Assembly: GCA_023665575.1 (NCBI GenBank) | Contig: JAMPDQ010000002.1 | Coordinates: forward strand, 81,059 to 145,058 | Source: Candidatus Amulumruptor caecigallinarius | GTDB lineage: Bacteria > Bacteroidota > Bacteroidia > Bacteroidales > Muribaculaceae | Reading direction: 5' to 3' | DNA length: 64,000 bases | Part shown: piece by piece, positions 45,665 to 54,216 of the stretch | Position numbering within the stretch: the stretch's first letter is position 1 | Layout: each line of letters begins with the position of its first letter | Notes under the pieces: generated by a model | Told to the model about the DNA's origin: nothing | Databases searched by the model: none | Seen by the model: the letters and a program-made list of their open reading frames with translations, nothing else | Translations under genes and position numbers: made by a program

Positions 45665-46129
45665 TTATATTTCTATTTTTAAAATTTCAAAATCCATTAT
45701 TCCGGCCGGCACCTTCACTTTCACAGTGTCGCCGACGCGATGCCCCATCAGGGCTTTGGCGATAGGAGTTGTGGAAGCGATTTTCATCTCCTTGAAATTG
45801 GCTTCGCTTTCAGTGACAATAGTATATGTCATTTGCGCTCCGTTGCCGACATTCTTGATAGTCACTTTGTTAAGGAGCTGCACTTCGTCAGTATTCAGTT
45901 TGCTGTCATCAATGATGCGGGCAGATGCCACAAGCTCCTTGAGCTTGGCAATCTTCATTTCAAGCATTCCCTGCGCCTCTTTGGCGGCATCATATTCAGC
46001 ATTTTCAGAGAGGTCGCCCTTGTCGCGAGCCTCGGCGATAGCCTGCTTGATTAAGGGGCGTTGAGCCTCGAGTTCGGCCAGTTCCTTCATTTTTGCGTCA
46101 TAACCGGCTTGTGTGATGTATGTTGCCAT
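45665..46129 (-). CDS. greA: Transcription elongation factor GreA
   Basis: 154 residues from MATYITQAGY. The N-terminal coiled coil contains the acidic tip EARDKGDLSENAEYDAAKEA, which enters the RNA polymerase secondary channel and stimulates transcript cleavage. The C-terminal FKBP-like domain has IVTESEANFKEMKIASTTPI and ALMGHRVGDTVKVKVPAG. An upstream open extension is leader. The promoter at 46220-46250 gives a leader of about 85 nt. Confidence 0.95.
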   Translation of the reverse strand: MATYITQAGYDAKMKELAELEAQRPLIKQAIAEARDKGDLSENAEYDAAKEAQGMLEMKIAKLKELVASARIIDDSKLNTDEVQLLNKVTIKNVGNGAQMTYTIVTESEANFKEMKIASTTPIAKALMGHRVGDTVKVKVPAGIMDFEILKIEI

Positions 46130-46219
46130 AATATAGAATTTTAAAAAAACATTTGCACGCATGAAAAAAAATAACAGACTCCTTTGGAATAAAGAGCCCA
46201 TTAATTTCCTTTCACGACA

Positions 46220-46250
46220 CAAAGATAAAACTTATTTGGCAAACGGCAAA
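46220..46250 (-). promoter_or_regulatory. Promoter of greA-hinT
   Basis: On the minus strand TTTG (46250-46247), 19 nt, TATCTTTG (46227-46220). A plus-strand TATCTTTG at 46270-46277 may serve sufE but lacks a clear -33 box. Confidence 0.7.
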
Positions 46251-46300
46251 AATATTTTACAAATTTTATTATCTTTGGGAAATCAAAATAAATCGGAAAC

Positions 46301-46732
46301 ATGGCGAGTATTAACGAGACACAGGATGAAATCATAGATGAGTTTTCAGGGCTCACCGACTGGATGGACAGATATGCTTATATAATAGAGCTTGGCAACA
46401 CATTGCCCGAATATCCCGAAAGCGAGAAGACACCACAGAACCTCATTGAGGGATGCCAGAGCCGGGTATGGATAGACGCCAGGCAGAATCCGGACAAAAC
46501 CATCGACTTCAAGGCTGACTCCGACGCCCTGATTGTGAAGGGGATTGTGGCATTGCTCATGCGAGTGCTCAATCACCGCACGCCGGATGAGATACTACAT
46601 TCCGACCTTTATTTTATCGACAAAATCGGGCTTAAGGAGCACCTCTCCCCCACTCGCTCCAACGGGTTGGTGTCAATGGTTAAGCAAATCAATGATTACG
46701 CGCGAGCCTTCAAGCTTATTGACGGGGAATAG
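46301..46732 (+). CDS. sufE: SufE family cysteine desulfuration protein
   Basis: 143 residues. DEFSGLTDWMDRYAYIIELG and the sulfur-accepting Cys52 in LIEGCQSRVW, then IVKGIVALLMRVLNHRTPDE and HLSPTRSNGLVSMVKQI. It takes sulfur from SufS for Fe-S cluster assembly. No other suf gene is in the window, so it stands alone here. Confidence 0.94.
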   Translation: MASINETQDEIIDEFSGLTDWMDRYAYIIELGNTLPEYPESEKTPQNLIEGCQSRVWIDARQNPDKTIDFKADSDALIVKGIVALLMRVLNHRTPDEILHSDLYFIDKIGLKEHLSPTRSNGLVSMVKQINDYARAFKLIDGE

Positions 46733-46783
46733 GGATTGAAGATTGGGAATTGGGAATTGGGAATTAGAGATTGGGTTGGGATA
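46731..46783 (+). repeat. G-rich short-unit spacer with G-quadruplex potential
   Basis: GGGAATT repeats three times in a row (GATTGGGAATTGGGAATTGG), followed by GATTGGGTTGGG. Four or more GGG tracts with short loops lie on the coding strand of sufE and the downstream transporter. Confidence 0.8.
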
Positions 46784-46830
46784 GTAACTGATAAAATACA
46801 AAACAAAAATAACACTTAAATCTAAACCTT

Positions 46831-48381
46831 ATGTTCAGCAATCATCCAAAGGGACTGATTCCCGCCGCACTGAGCAATATGGGAGAGCGTTTCGGCTACT
46901 ACATCATGAATGCAGTGCTGGTGCTGTTCCTGTGTTCGAAGTTCGGACTGAAGGAGGAGACGAGCACAATCATCTATTCGGTGTTTTACGCCGGCATTTA
47001 TGTGCTCAGTCTGGTAGGCGGTGTGATAGCCGACCGCACACAAAATTATAAAGGCACGATAATCTCGGGTCTTATCGTAATGTCGTTGGGATATGTGGTG
47101 CTCGCCATCCCTATTCTTGCCACATCGGGCAACACCACGTGGCTTCTGACAATGACATGCGGCGCACTCTTTTTCATTGCATTCGGCAATGGTCTGTTCA
47201 AGGGAAACCTGCAGGCGATAGTGGGTCAGCTATACGACAATCCGCGGTATTCATCGCAGCGTGATGCAGGCTTCCAGATTTTTTATGTATTTATCAATGT
47301 GGGCGGTGTAGTGGCTCCCTTTGTGGCGCCGATGCTCCGCAGCTGGTGGCTCAACACCAACGGAATGGTGTATGACGCCTCCTTCCCCGCGCTATGTCAT
47401 GAATATCTTTCGAACGTAGGCACGATGACGCAGGAAAACATGGACAATCTCTACGCAATCGCCACAGCAGCCAATAGCGGCACAGCAGTGATGAAAGAGA
47501 ATCTTCAGGAATTCTGCACCAACTATCTGGATGTATTCAACACCGGCATCCATTACAGCTTCATCGCATCAGTGGGAGCCATGATGATATCATTGATAAT
47601 ATTCCTGGTAACCAAGAAGGGACTTCCCAACCCCTCAAAAGTTGCAAAAGAGGAAAACAAGGCAATAAACAACAGTCCGTCAATATCCGCGCAGGAGAAG
47701 GCAGAGATGGCAAAAGACCTCAAGCAGCGCATGGCAGCATTGTTTGCAGTGCTGGGCATCGCGATTTTCTTCTGGTTCTCATTCCATCAGAACGGCACCT
47801 CAATGTCGCTTTTCGCACGCGACTTCATGGACACATCATCGATTGCGCCGGAGATATGGCAGGCCATGAATCCCTTCTTTGTGATTATACTCACCCCCTT
47901 CATTATCATGCTTTTCTCGAATCTTTCACGCAAGGGGAAGGAGATATCCACACCGCGCAAGATAGCAATTGGCATGGGTCTGGCCAGCATCGCATATGTG
48001 TTCATGACTATATATTCAATTTATATGGATTATCCATCAGGCACAGACTTCCGCGCGCTGGCTGTAAATGTTCGCGACACGATGCTGTCGGGGCCGTGGG
48101 TGCTTGTGATGTATTATTTCTTCATGACAGTGGCCGAACTTTTTATTTCTCCGCTCGGACTTTCATTCGTGTCGAAAGTGGCACCAAAGAATATGCAAGG
48201 GCTCTGCCAGGGTCTGTGGCTCGGCGCCACAGCTGTAGGCAACCTCTTGCTTTGGATTGGTCCGCTGATTTATAACAGCTCACCGATATGGGTGGCATGG
48301 GCAGTGTTTGCCGCAGTCTGTCTGATTTCGATGGGAACAATGTTCGGCATGGTGAAATGGCTTGAACGTGTCACGAAATAA
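46831..48381 (+). CDS. POT/PTR2 family di- and tripeptide transporter
   Basis: 516 residues, about fourteen membrane segments. The first helix bears the proton-coupling motif (E-R-F: LSNMGERFGYYIMNAVLVLF), and GGVIADRTQNYKGTI is the MFS loop. GNGLFKGNLQAIVGQLYD and GFQIFYVFINVGGVVAPFVA match the PTR signature. A long cytoplasmic linker (NPSKVAKEENKAINNSPSIS) joins the two halves. It imports peptides with protons; E. coli DtpA/DtpB are homologues by pattern. Confidence 0.92.
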   Translation: MFSNHPKGLIPAALSNMGERFGYYIMNAVLVLFLCSKFGLKEETSTIIYSVFYAGIYVLSLVGGVIADRTQNYKGTIISGLIVMSLGYVVLAIPILATSGNTTWLLTMTCGALFFIAFGNGLFKGNLQAIVGQLYDNPRYSSQRDAGFQIFYVFINVGGVVAPFVAPMLRSWWLNTNGMVYDASFPALCHEYLSNVGTMTQENMDNLYAIATAANSGTAVMKENLQEFCTNYLDVFNTGIHYSFIASVGAMMISLIIFLVTKKGLPNPSKVAKEENKAINNSPSISAQEKAEMAKDLKQRMAALFAVLGIAIFFWFSFHQNGTSMSLFARDFMDTSSIAPEIWQAMNPFFVIILTPFIIMLFSNLSRKGKEISTPRKIAIGMGLASIAYVFMTIYSIYMDYPSGTDFRALAVNVRDTMLSGPWVLVMYYFFMTVAELFISPLGLSFVSKVAPKNMQGLCQGLWLGATAVGNLLLWIGPLIYNSSPIWVAWAVFAAVCLISMGTMFGMVKWLERVTK

Positions 48382-48402
48382 TCGATAAAGACTCTTCAAA
48401 AG

Positions 48403-48432
48403 AAACGCTTCCCGGTGTGGGAAGCGTTTTTT
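48403..48432. terminator. Terminator between the peptide transporter and the lipoprotein gene
   Basis: AAACGCTTCCC (48403-48413) and GGGAAGCGTTT (48419-48429), a perfect 11-bp stem with a GGTGT loop and a T run. It serves the plus-strand gene; the minus side has TTTCTTTTG and may also work. Confidence 0.88.
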
Positions 48433-48454
48433 TATAAAGCGGAGTCAAATTCGT

Positions 48455-49024
48455 CTATTCAACCGGTGTGAATTTCCGCGAGAGTGTAATTCTCATCAAG
48501 GGACCCTCGAGGCCGTTGGCGGCAACAGCGTTGCGGGTTTCAATCCTCATATATCCGCCGTTGAATTTATAGATTACGGCAGATACATCATCGTTGTCAT
48601 CAGCCGTTTTACTATATATGATATCGGCTGCAGACAGCTGCATAGACTGAGTGATATAGCGTTCGAGGTCGGCGGGCAGCAGGTCGCCGATTGAGACATT
48701 TCTCAATTCCGCCACGCCCGGCGACACCACTTCAACATCCCACTCGCCGGGATAGCCCTGCACATTAGTATAAAGAGGATGCCCCTGTCCGTCGGTGAGC
48801 ACACCCGAAAAATCATAATCAGCCTCCCGAAGGGGCTCGCCGACATGCAAGGCATCGGCAATACTTCCGAGTGTCATTGCAATGTCATTGTCGGCATGAT
48901 ATTCAATTTGTTGCGCATCAACACCGGCGGTATCTGAAGCGACACCCGACTCTACCTTGTTTTTATTTTGACAAGACAAGAGAGTCGACATACAGAATGC
49001 CATGCCATAAACAAATGTTTTCAT
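48455..49024 (-). CDS. Hypothetical lipoprotein
   Basis: 189 residues from MKTFVYGMAF. A lipoprotein signal ends in the lipobox LLSC, with Cys18 followed by QNKNK. The mature part contains EYHADNDIAMTLGSIADALH, GHPLYTNVQGYPGEWDVEVV and IIYSKTADDNDDVSAVIYKF. No family was recognised. An upstream extension of the frame runs into a family B repeat and is not coding. Confidence 0.7.
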   Translation of the reverse strand: MKTFVYGMAFCMSTLLSCQNKNKVESGVASDTAGVDAQQIEYHADNDIAMTLGSIADALHVGEPLREADYDFSGVLTDGQGHPLYTNVQGYPGEWDVEVVSPGVAELRNVSIGDLLPADLERYITQSMQLSAADIIYSKTADDNDDVSAVIYKFNGGYMRIETRNAVAANGLEGPLMRITLSRKFTPVE

Positions 49025-49048
49025 ACTTAGAGTATGTTTCCTAAATAA

Positions 49049-49332
49049 CTTAACTTTCACAAGTTTACAACTTGCGAAAAGCAATGATGTTAGAGGTTTA
49101 AGGGTTGTTTTTCCGCAACCATTACATTGTAATTTTACAATGGTTATCTTACTAACTCAAGTTTCGCAAGTTGCAAGCAACTTGAAACCTTGAAGATTAG
49201 AGTTAGGTAGTTAGGAAGGTTAGTGAGATATCCATTATAAGATAGCAATGCTAATTGCTAAAAAAAATAACCTATAACCTCTAACCTCCTTGCTTTTCGC
49301 AAGTTGCAAACTTGCGAAAGTTGAATTACATA
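49049..49332. repeat. Family B repeat, inverted pair
   Basis: The left end AACTTTCACAAGTTTACAAC with TTGCGAAAAGCAATGA is the inverse of the right end TTGCTTTTCGCAAGTTGCAA with ACTTGCGAAAGTTGAATTA. The inner unit (CAAGTTGCAAGCAACTTGAA, TTAGGAAGGTTAGTGAG, CCTATAACCTCTAACCTC) recurs in the same orientation at 51027-51198. Confidence 0.75.
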
Positions 49333-49360
49333 ATTCATAAATTGTCTTTTTGCTTCATTG

Positions 49361-49518
49361 AGAGGCTTGTTTCCCAAAATTACCGTTATGTCTCGCAGCT
49401 GCACCTCATCTTTGAGCCTTTGGTTCAGTCACATAGCCCGCTATGTTCCTTCACCTGCAGCCTCAAAGCTGAGGCACATCTGCGACCCTGACGTTCACAT
49501 TTTTTATCAAACAAGCTC
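49361..49518. repeat. Family C palindrome
   Basis: Ends GAGGCTTGTTT and AAACAAGCTC are inverted. The centre is ACATAGC-CC-GCTATGT within TTTGGTTCAGTCACATAGC; CATCTTTGAGCC pairs with CCTCAAAGCTGAGG. Confidence 0.65.
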
Positions 49519-49655
49519 TAAATAACATGGTCTTCTTAAGACAGTGCAAAAATATCTAATTTACCTCATTAACGCAAGCGGGAAGGGGGCAAATAATACA
49601 TAGAAATAATTTAACACTCATATCATAAAATGATACTGAAAGTTGTTATTAGAAT

Positions 49656-49808
49656 AAGGCTTCATTCCCCCAAAAATGTTAAAGCAGGGGTCGCAAATTT
49701 GCGAGACAGGGGTAACTTTAAAAGCATATGCTCCCTCAGCGATAAAGCAAATTAGCGCAAAAACAGGCCGCCACTGCTTTAACATTTGGGGGGAGGAATG
49801 GAGCCTAA
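49656..49808. repeat. Palindrome with 30-bp imperfect terminal inverted repeats
   Basis: Left AAGGCTTCATTCCCCCAAAA and ATGTTAAAGCAGGGG; right CCACTGCTTTAACATTTGGG and GGAGGAATGGAGCCTAAG. The right end resembles that of the copy at 39990-40098. Confidence 0.7.
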
Positions 49809-49842
49809 GAGCCTAAGAAACAATATATACTCAAAACAAGAC

Positions 49843-51024
49843 ATGGACAATTTCAGATTCTGCTCACCGACAGAGTTTATCTTCGGTCGCAACACACAAC
49901 ACGAAACCGGACGTGCCCTTGCCTCGCGCGGCGCATCTAAAGTGCTCATAGTATATGGTTCCGAACGCATTCGCCAAACGGGTCTGCTTGGAGAGGTGGA
50001 AGACTCTCTGCGCCAGGCAGGGATAGAATTTGTGGAATTCGGAGGCGTACAGCCCAACCCTACGGCAAAAAATGTGTATGAAGGCATATCGATTGCAGTG
50101 AAAGAGGGTGTAAACTTCATTCTTGCTATCGGGGGAGGCAGTCCTATAGACGCCGCCAAGGGGATAGCGCTGGGAGCTGTATACACAGGCGACTTCTGGG
50201 ATTTTTACTCAAAAAAGGGCACACCGCAGTTTGCACTTCCCGTCGGTGTAGTGCTCACCATCCCGGCAGCCGGCAGCGAAGGCAGCGGCAACTCAGTGAT
50301 AACCAACGAGGAAACGCATCAGAAAATTTCCGTGCGTTATCCCGACTTGCTGCGCCCTCGCTTCGCAATAATGAATCCGGAGCTCACATATTCATTGCCA
50401 CAAGAACAGACGGCATACGGCGTTGTTGACATGATGGCTCATATATATGAGCGTTATTTCTCCAACACCGGAGGCACATCACTTGTAGATGCATATTCGG
50501 AAGCTATAATGCGCGAAGTGATGGATGATGCCCTGACGCTCAAGCTTAACCCCGATGACTACGATGCGCGTGCGAATGTGATGTGGGCCGGCACACTTGC
50601 CCACAATGGTCTTTGCGGAGTGGGGAAAGTGGAAGATTGGGCCTCCCACCGGCTTGAACATGAGATATCGGCATATTATGGTGTGGCTCATGGCGCCGGG
50701 CTTGCTGTGATTATTCCGGCATGGATGGAATTCTGTGCACGCAAGAATCCTGACAAATTGTGGCGCTTTGCCATCAACGTCATGTCGGTGAACCCTGCCA
50801 ATAAGGACACTCTCGAAATAATAGATGAGGGGATATCTGAGCTTAAAAATTTCTATCATGACCTCGGACTCACCACCAATCTTCGCGAATTGATTGGCAG
50901 GGAACCGGATATAGATATGCTTGTGAGATCGCTGCAAAGGAACATGGGAGAGACACTCGGAGAATATGTGGAGCTCTCAATGGACGACTGCCGCGAGATT
51001 TATAAAATTGCATGTGAAGGATAA
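49843..51024 (+). CDS. yqhD: Iron-containing alcohol dehydrogenase, YqhD/butanol dehydrogenase type
   Basis: 393 residues from MDNFRFCSPTEFIFG. A group III dehydrogenase that reduces aldehydes with NADPH. Nucleotide binding: GGGSPIDAAKGIALG; TIPAAGSEGSGNSVITNEET; metal ligands in YGVVDMMAHIYERY, HRLEHEISAYYGVAHGAGLA. The match to E. coli YqhD extends over the whole length. The chosen ATG avoids an upstream frame made of repeat DNA. The gene is bracketed by direct copies of family B. Confidence 0.92.
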   Translation: MDNFRFCSPTEFIFGRNTQHETGRALASRGASKVLIVYGSERIRQTGLLGEVEDSLRQAGIEFVEFGGVQPNPTAKNVYEGISIAVKEGVNFILAIGGGSPIDAAKGIALGAVYTGDFWDFYSKKGTPQFALPVGVVLTIPAAGSEGSGNSVITNEETHQKISVRYPDLLRPRFAIMNPELTYSLPQEQTAYGVVDMMAHIYERYFSNTGGTSLVDAYSEAIMREVMDDALTLKLNPDDYDARANVMWAGTLAHNGLCGVGKVEDWASHRLEHEISAYYGVAHGAGLAVIIPAWMEFCARKNPDKLWRFAINVMSVNPANKDTLEIIDEGISELKNFYHDLGLTTNLRELIGREPDIDMLVRSLQRNMGETLGEYVELSMDDCREIYKIACEG

Positions 51025-51026
51025 CA

Positions 51027-51198
51027 AACTCAAGTCTCCAAATTGCAAGCAACTTGAAATCTTGAAGGTTAGAGTTAGGAAGTTAGGAAGGTTAGTGAGG
51101 CAACCATTGTAAAACTACAATGTAATTGTTGCAAAAAAACAACCTATAACCTCTAACCTCATTGCTTTTCGCAAGTTGCAAACTTGCGAAAGTTGAGT
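51027..51198. repeat. Family B repeat, single unit
   Basis: It begins right after the yqhD stop (CTCAAGTCTCCAAATTGCAA) and ends with TTTTCGCAAGTTGCAAACTT and GCGAAAGTTGAGTTA. The interior TTAGGAAGTTAGGAAGG and CCTATAACCTCTAACCTC match the copy at 49153-49332. Confidence 0.75.
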
Positions 51199-51215
51199 TA
51201 TAAATATATAGTGAT

Positions 51216-51449
51216 ATGGAAAAGATGAGTTTTGGGATGCGTCTGTTGCTATGGCTCATAGGCTTCATACTTGTTGGATGCCTTGTTTGTGTAGTGCTGG
51301 CCATTGTCAAAGTTGCCGTGAAAGTCATGGTGATTGTTGCCGGTGTTTGCGTGATTCTTGCCCTTTTGGGCATTGTATGCTACAACCGGATAAAAGAGAA
51401 GCAGCTGGAAAATCAGTTGGAAAAGACAAAAAAACAGGAGGAACGCTGA
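51216..51449 (+). CDS. Small two-helix membrane protein, unknown
   Basis: 77 residues. One hydrophobic stretch (LLLWLIGFILVGCLVCVVLA) is followed by a Lys-Val-rich turn and a second (VMVIVAGVCVILALLGIVCY), then a charged coiled-coil-like tail (IKEKQLENQLEKTKKQEER). No family was recognised. The stop codon lies in the loop of a strong terminator, which supports it being a real short transcript. The upstream 170 bp are a family B repeat. Confidence 0.55.
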   Translation: MEKMSFGMRLLLWLIGFILVGCLVCVVLAIVKVAVKVMVIVAGVCVILALLGIVCYNRIKEKQLENQLEKTKKQEER

Positions 51450-51465
51450 ATGCGTTCCTCCTTTT
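51436..51465. terminator. Terminator overlapping the stop codon of the small membrane protein gene
   Basis: AGGAGGAACGC (51436-51446), TGAAT loop with the TGA stop, GCGTTCCTCCT (51452-51462), T run. The A-rich left flank lets it work for the minus-strand dipeptidase as well. Confidence 0.88.
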
Positions 51466-51496
51466 ATCAGGCTCCGTTTCTTACTTGTTATTAATC

Positions 51497-53143
51497 TCAC
51501 TTTATTAGGAATTTGTCGCCTGTTTCTTTCACTATGTTCTCATAATAGCGTTTGTCATATCCGGGGAATGAGGGATAGGCGGGGATACCTTCCGGAGTGC
51601 GGAGGAATGCTCCATTCTCATCTGTTTTTTTCTCATTGCCATCCATATACTTCACAAACAGATACACTGCCAAGTCTCTATATTCATCGGTTGCCTTTTT
51701 GGCAACTTCAGCAGCCTCACCATTCACCGCCTTGAGATATGCATCCTTGTCGGGACGTGCCACAATCTCCTTAAGCGCGTTTTCCACACTGTCACGGTCT
51801 GCGATGAATTTATTCTGCACGCGTCCCTGCACTTTCCGAATGTCGGGAATCATGCGGTCGTAACGGTTGTAAGCCTGATTTGCCACCACATTGTTCACCC
51901 AAAAGTTTGACTTCATGGAGAAAGTGTTGATATCACCCTTCTGCAATTCTTCCGGCACTTCGGTGACTCCGCAGTAAATGGGCATGTAGATAGAAGTGTT
52001 GGTGTCATCGGTTCCAAACCAAAGCACTCCGCCCACCTCATCAGGCAACCAGTCGCGGCTCTGACTCACATAGCTCCAGCCGGTTTGCTGTGTGGCAATA
52101 GCTCGCTCCATGCAGTATTTCTTGCCATCCACCTCATATTCCATAGGGCGCCAGCGATACGGAACGTGAAACGGGCCGGCGCCTATATCCTTGGTCATAT
52201 CGTAAGGAGTGCCCTGGAAACGGTCGCGCATTGCTTCAATCATATCTGCGAGGCCAACCTTTGTGTCAGGAACAATATAAAGCGGCATCGGCTCATCGCT
52301 GTCGGCATTACACCAGGCAAAATATTTGTCGGCATCCTTGTTGAATCGGCGGAAATAAGACCAGACCCTGGCATCGCAACCCCGTCGAGTGGCGGCATCG
52401 TGTTCGCCATATACATCTGCAAAAGAAAAATCGGCATCCTTGCCGGTGAAATATCCTCTTTTGCGGGCAAAATCAATCATATCCTTGGAATAGCGCACAT
52501 TCTCCTTATCCTTGAGATTCACCTTGCGGATTCTCGGCTCATTGGCATGGCCTGAAATGGCATTGTCGGGAATGCGCACGGCAATCCAGACAGCGCCCTT
52601 CTCTGCACCCTTGCCAATCATTTCCATCACCCACACTTCATTTTTGTCGGCAATGGTAAAGGATTCCCCGCTTGAAGCATATCCATATTTTTCCACAAGA
52701 CGTGTCATCTCATCAAGAGCCTCACGGGCTGTCTTACTGCGCTCTAACGCAATATAAATCAATGAGCCATAATCAATAATCGAATTTCCCGTGGTGTCGG
52801 TAAGTTCCGGACGCCCTCCCCAGGTTGACTCACCGATAACCACCTGGTGCTCATTCATGTTGCCAATCACATTATATGTTTCTGCGGCTTCGGGAATTTC
52901 ACCGAGATATTTATTGCTGTCCCAGTCATACACCTTACGCATCTCACCCTTCTCGTGCTTTCCGGCCTTTGCATGCTGCAGGAATCCGAATAGATTGTGA
53001 GAATCGGCGGAATAAGTCATCATTACAGAGCCATCCGCTGTGGCATCTTTTCCGGCAATAAGATTGGTGCAGGCATCAGCTGTCGACATCCCGGGAATTC
53101 CGGAAGCCGCCAATGCGATTGCACCGGCAAAAAATTTTCTCAT
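51497..53143 (-). CDS. pepD: Secreted C69-family dipeptidase
   Basis: 548 residues. A signal peptide precedes ADACTNLIAGKDATADGS. Cys25 would be the N-terminal nucleophile after cleavage, as in the Ntn-hydrolase C69 family. Other family segments: YNVIGNMNEHQVVIGESTWG, DYGSLIYIALERSKTAREAL, KYGYASSGESFTIADKNEVW and CDARVWSYFRRFN. It likely acts in the periplasm on dipeptides. A peptide transporter gene lies 3 kb away, but no operon link is seen. Confidence 0.9.
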   Translation of the reverse strand: MRKFFAGAIALAASGIPGMSTADACTNLIAGKDATADGSVMMTYSADSHNLFGFLQHAKAGKHEKGEMRKVYDWDSNKYLGEIPEAAETYNVIGNMNEHQVVIGESTWGGRPELTDTTGNSIIDYGSLIYIALERSKTAREALDEMTRLVEKYGYASSGESFTIADKNEVWVMEMIGKGAEKGAVWIAVRIPDNAISGHANEPRIRKVNLKDKENVRYSKDMIDFARKRGYFTGKDADFSFADVYGEHDAATRRGCDARVWSYFRRFNKDADKYFAWCNADSDEPMPLYIVPDTKVGLADMIEAMRDRFQGTPYDMTKDIGAGPFHVPYRWRPMEYEVDGKKYCMERAIATQQTGWSYVSQSRDWLPDEVGGVLWFGTDDTNTSIYMPIYCGVTEVPEELQKGDINTFSMKSNFWVNNVVANQAYNRYDRMIPDIRKVQGRVQNKFIADRDSVENALKEIVARPDKDAYLKAVNGEAAEVAKKATDEYRDLAVYLFVKYMDGNEKKTDENGAFLRTPEGIPAYPSFPGYDKRYYENIVKETGDKFLIK

Positions 53144-53172
53144 ATTAAATTAAATTTTCCTGATGTTATTAA

Positions 53173-53296
53173 GAGTCTGTTTAATAAAAAATTCAACATT
53201 AGGGTCGGCTTGTTTTTAAGATTATTTACTCAATCTCAGAGGGTGCAACATCTCGGTTGTGACTGGCCGGATTGGATATTTCTTATGAAACAGACT
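53173..53296. repeat. Family A palindrome with shortened right arm
   Basis: TTAAGAGTCTGTTTAATAAA, AACATTAGGGTCGGCTTG, core TTTACTCAATCTCAGAGG, CATCTCGGTTGTGACTGG, GGATTGGATATTTC, then TTATGAAACAGACT. The right end abuts the HAD gene stop codon with no gap. Confidence 0.8.
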
Positions 53297-53941
53297 TCAA
53301 ATCCATTTTTGAATAAAATCGCGTAATCCTCCATGATTCACGCGCACCGGCCAATTGCTGAGAGCCCACATCTCATTGTCGCCGCTGCTGTCGCCATATG
53401 CAGTGATATCCAGCCTGTCACGGTGTTGCTTCAAGTCGGGGAATTCTTCAATCAAACGTCTCACTTTCTCTTCACCATGACAATTTGGTGTTGACAATTC
53501 CCCGCTCAAGCGTGTTCCTTCGGCATCCGCTTTGGTGGCCACCACATGCCGCACGCCATATGATTCGGCCCAGGGGCGAATCCAGTCCTCCAGACTTGCG
53601 GAAACGATAGCCACCTCATCACCGGCTTCAAGAGCACCGCGCATTCGACAAACGATATCCTTCCGCTCCATCTTCCTGACCTTTTCAGCGAAAGACACCC
53701 CCATTTCCCTAAACCGGTTCGCCGGATAATTCTTGAAGGCGGCGCGAAACATCACTTTTTTTGCATCTGAATTTGAGATTCTGCCCAACTTCCAGGCCAA
53801 AATTGCCGGAGCGGAGAGGAGAAGCGTTCTGAAGAGTCCCCTCACGCCGCAAGCATGGCGTATAAAGGCTGTGAAGGAATCCTTTACAGTTAGAGTGCCG
53901 TCAAAATCGAATAATACGAGCCGCTTTTTGTCCAAAGCCAT
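53297..53941 (-). CDS. HAD-IB family phosphatase (phosphoserine phosphatase-like)
   Basis: 214 residues from MALDKKRLVLFDFDGTLTVK. HAD motif I is DFDGTLT, motif II VAIVSASLEDWI, motif III a Lys in HGEEKVRRL, and motif IV YGDSSGDNEMW. A helical cap between motifs I and II is typical of subclass IB, which includes SerB and lipid-phosphate phosphatases. The substrate is unknown. A full promoter with a leader of about 110 nt lies upstream. Confidence 0.88.
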   Translation of the reverse strand: MALDKKRLVLFDFDGTLTVKDSFTAFIRHACGVRGLFRTLLLSAPAILAWKLGRISNSDAKKVMFRAAFKNYPANRFREMGVSFAEKVRKMERKDIVCRMRGALEAGDEVAIVSASLEDWIRPWAESYGVRHVVATKADAEGTRLSGELSTPNCHGEEKVRRLIEEFPDLKQHRDRLDITAYGDSSGDNEMWALSNWPVRVNHGGLRDFIQKWI

Positions 53942-54056
53942 TTGTAATTTAACTTTTGCAAGTGTTCTACCGGCGAAAAGCAAGGTGGTTAGAGGTTAGA
54001 GGTTACGAATTCATAGATGCCGAAACACGCCCAACTATGGTGTCAACTTCAGCATT

Positions 54057-54087
54057 CAAATATACTTAAAAAAAAAGAATTCTCAAA
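54057..54087 (-). promoter_or_regulatory. Promoter of the HAD phosphatase
   Basis: On the minus strand TTTG (54087-54084), 19 nt, TATATTTG (54064-54057). Confidence 0.65.
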
Positions 54088-54216
54088 GGGTTCTGATTTC
54101 TTAACTTTAGTTAATTTTATTTGCTTTTACTATTCTTTCGTTAAATTAAGTTAATTATTGAATTATTTTTTATGTTTTACAACATAGTTTTTTAAAAATT
54201 TTCTAATTTTGTAAAT

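Larger units (their letters stand above)
49025..49842. other. Intergenic region of 818 bp composed mainly of palindromic repeats
   Basis: Family B (49049-49332), family C (49361-49518) and a second family C-like palindrome (49656-49808) occupy most of it. No gene or clear promoter was seen. The frame upstream of the yqhD start is part of the last repeat. Confidence 0.65.

Noticed and set aside
49786-49842. Upstream start (MGGGMEPKS) for the alcohol dehydrogenase
   Set aside because: Those codons are the end of a palindromic repeat, and YqhD proteins begin at MDNF-type sequence.
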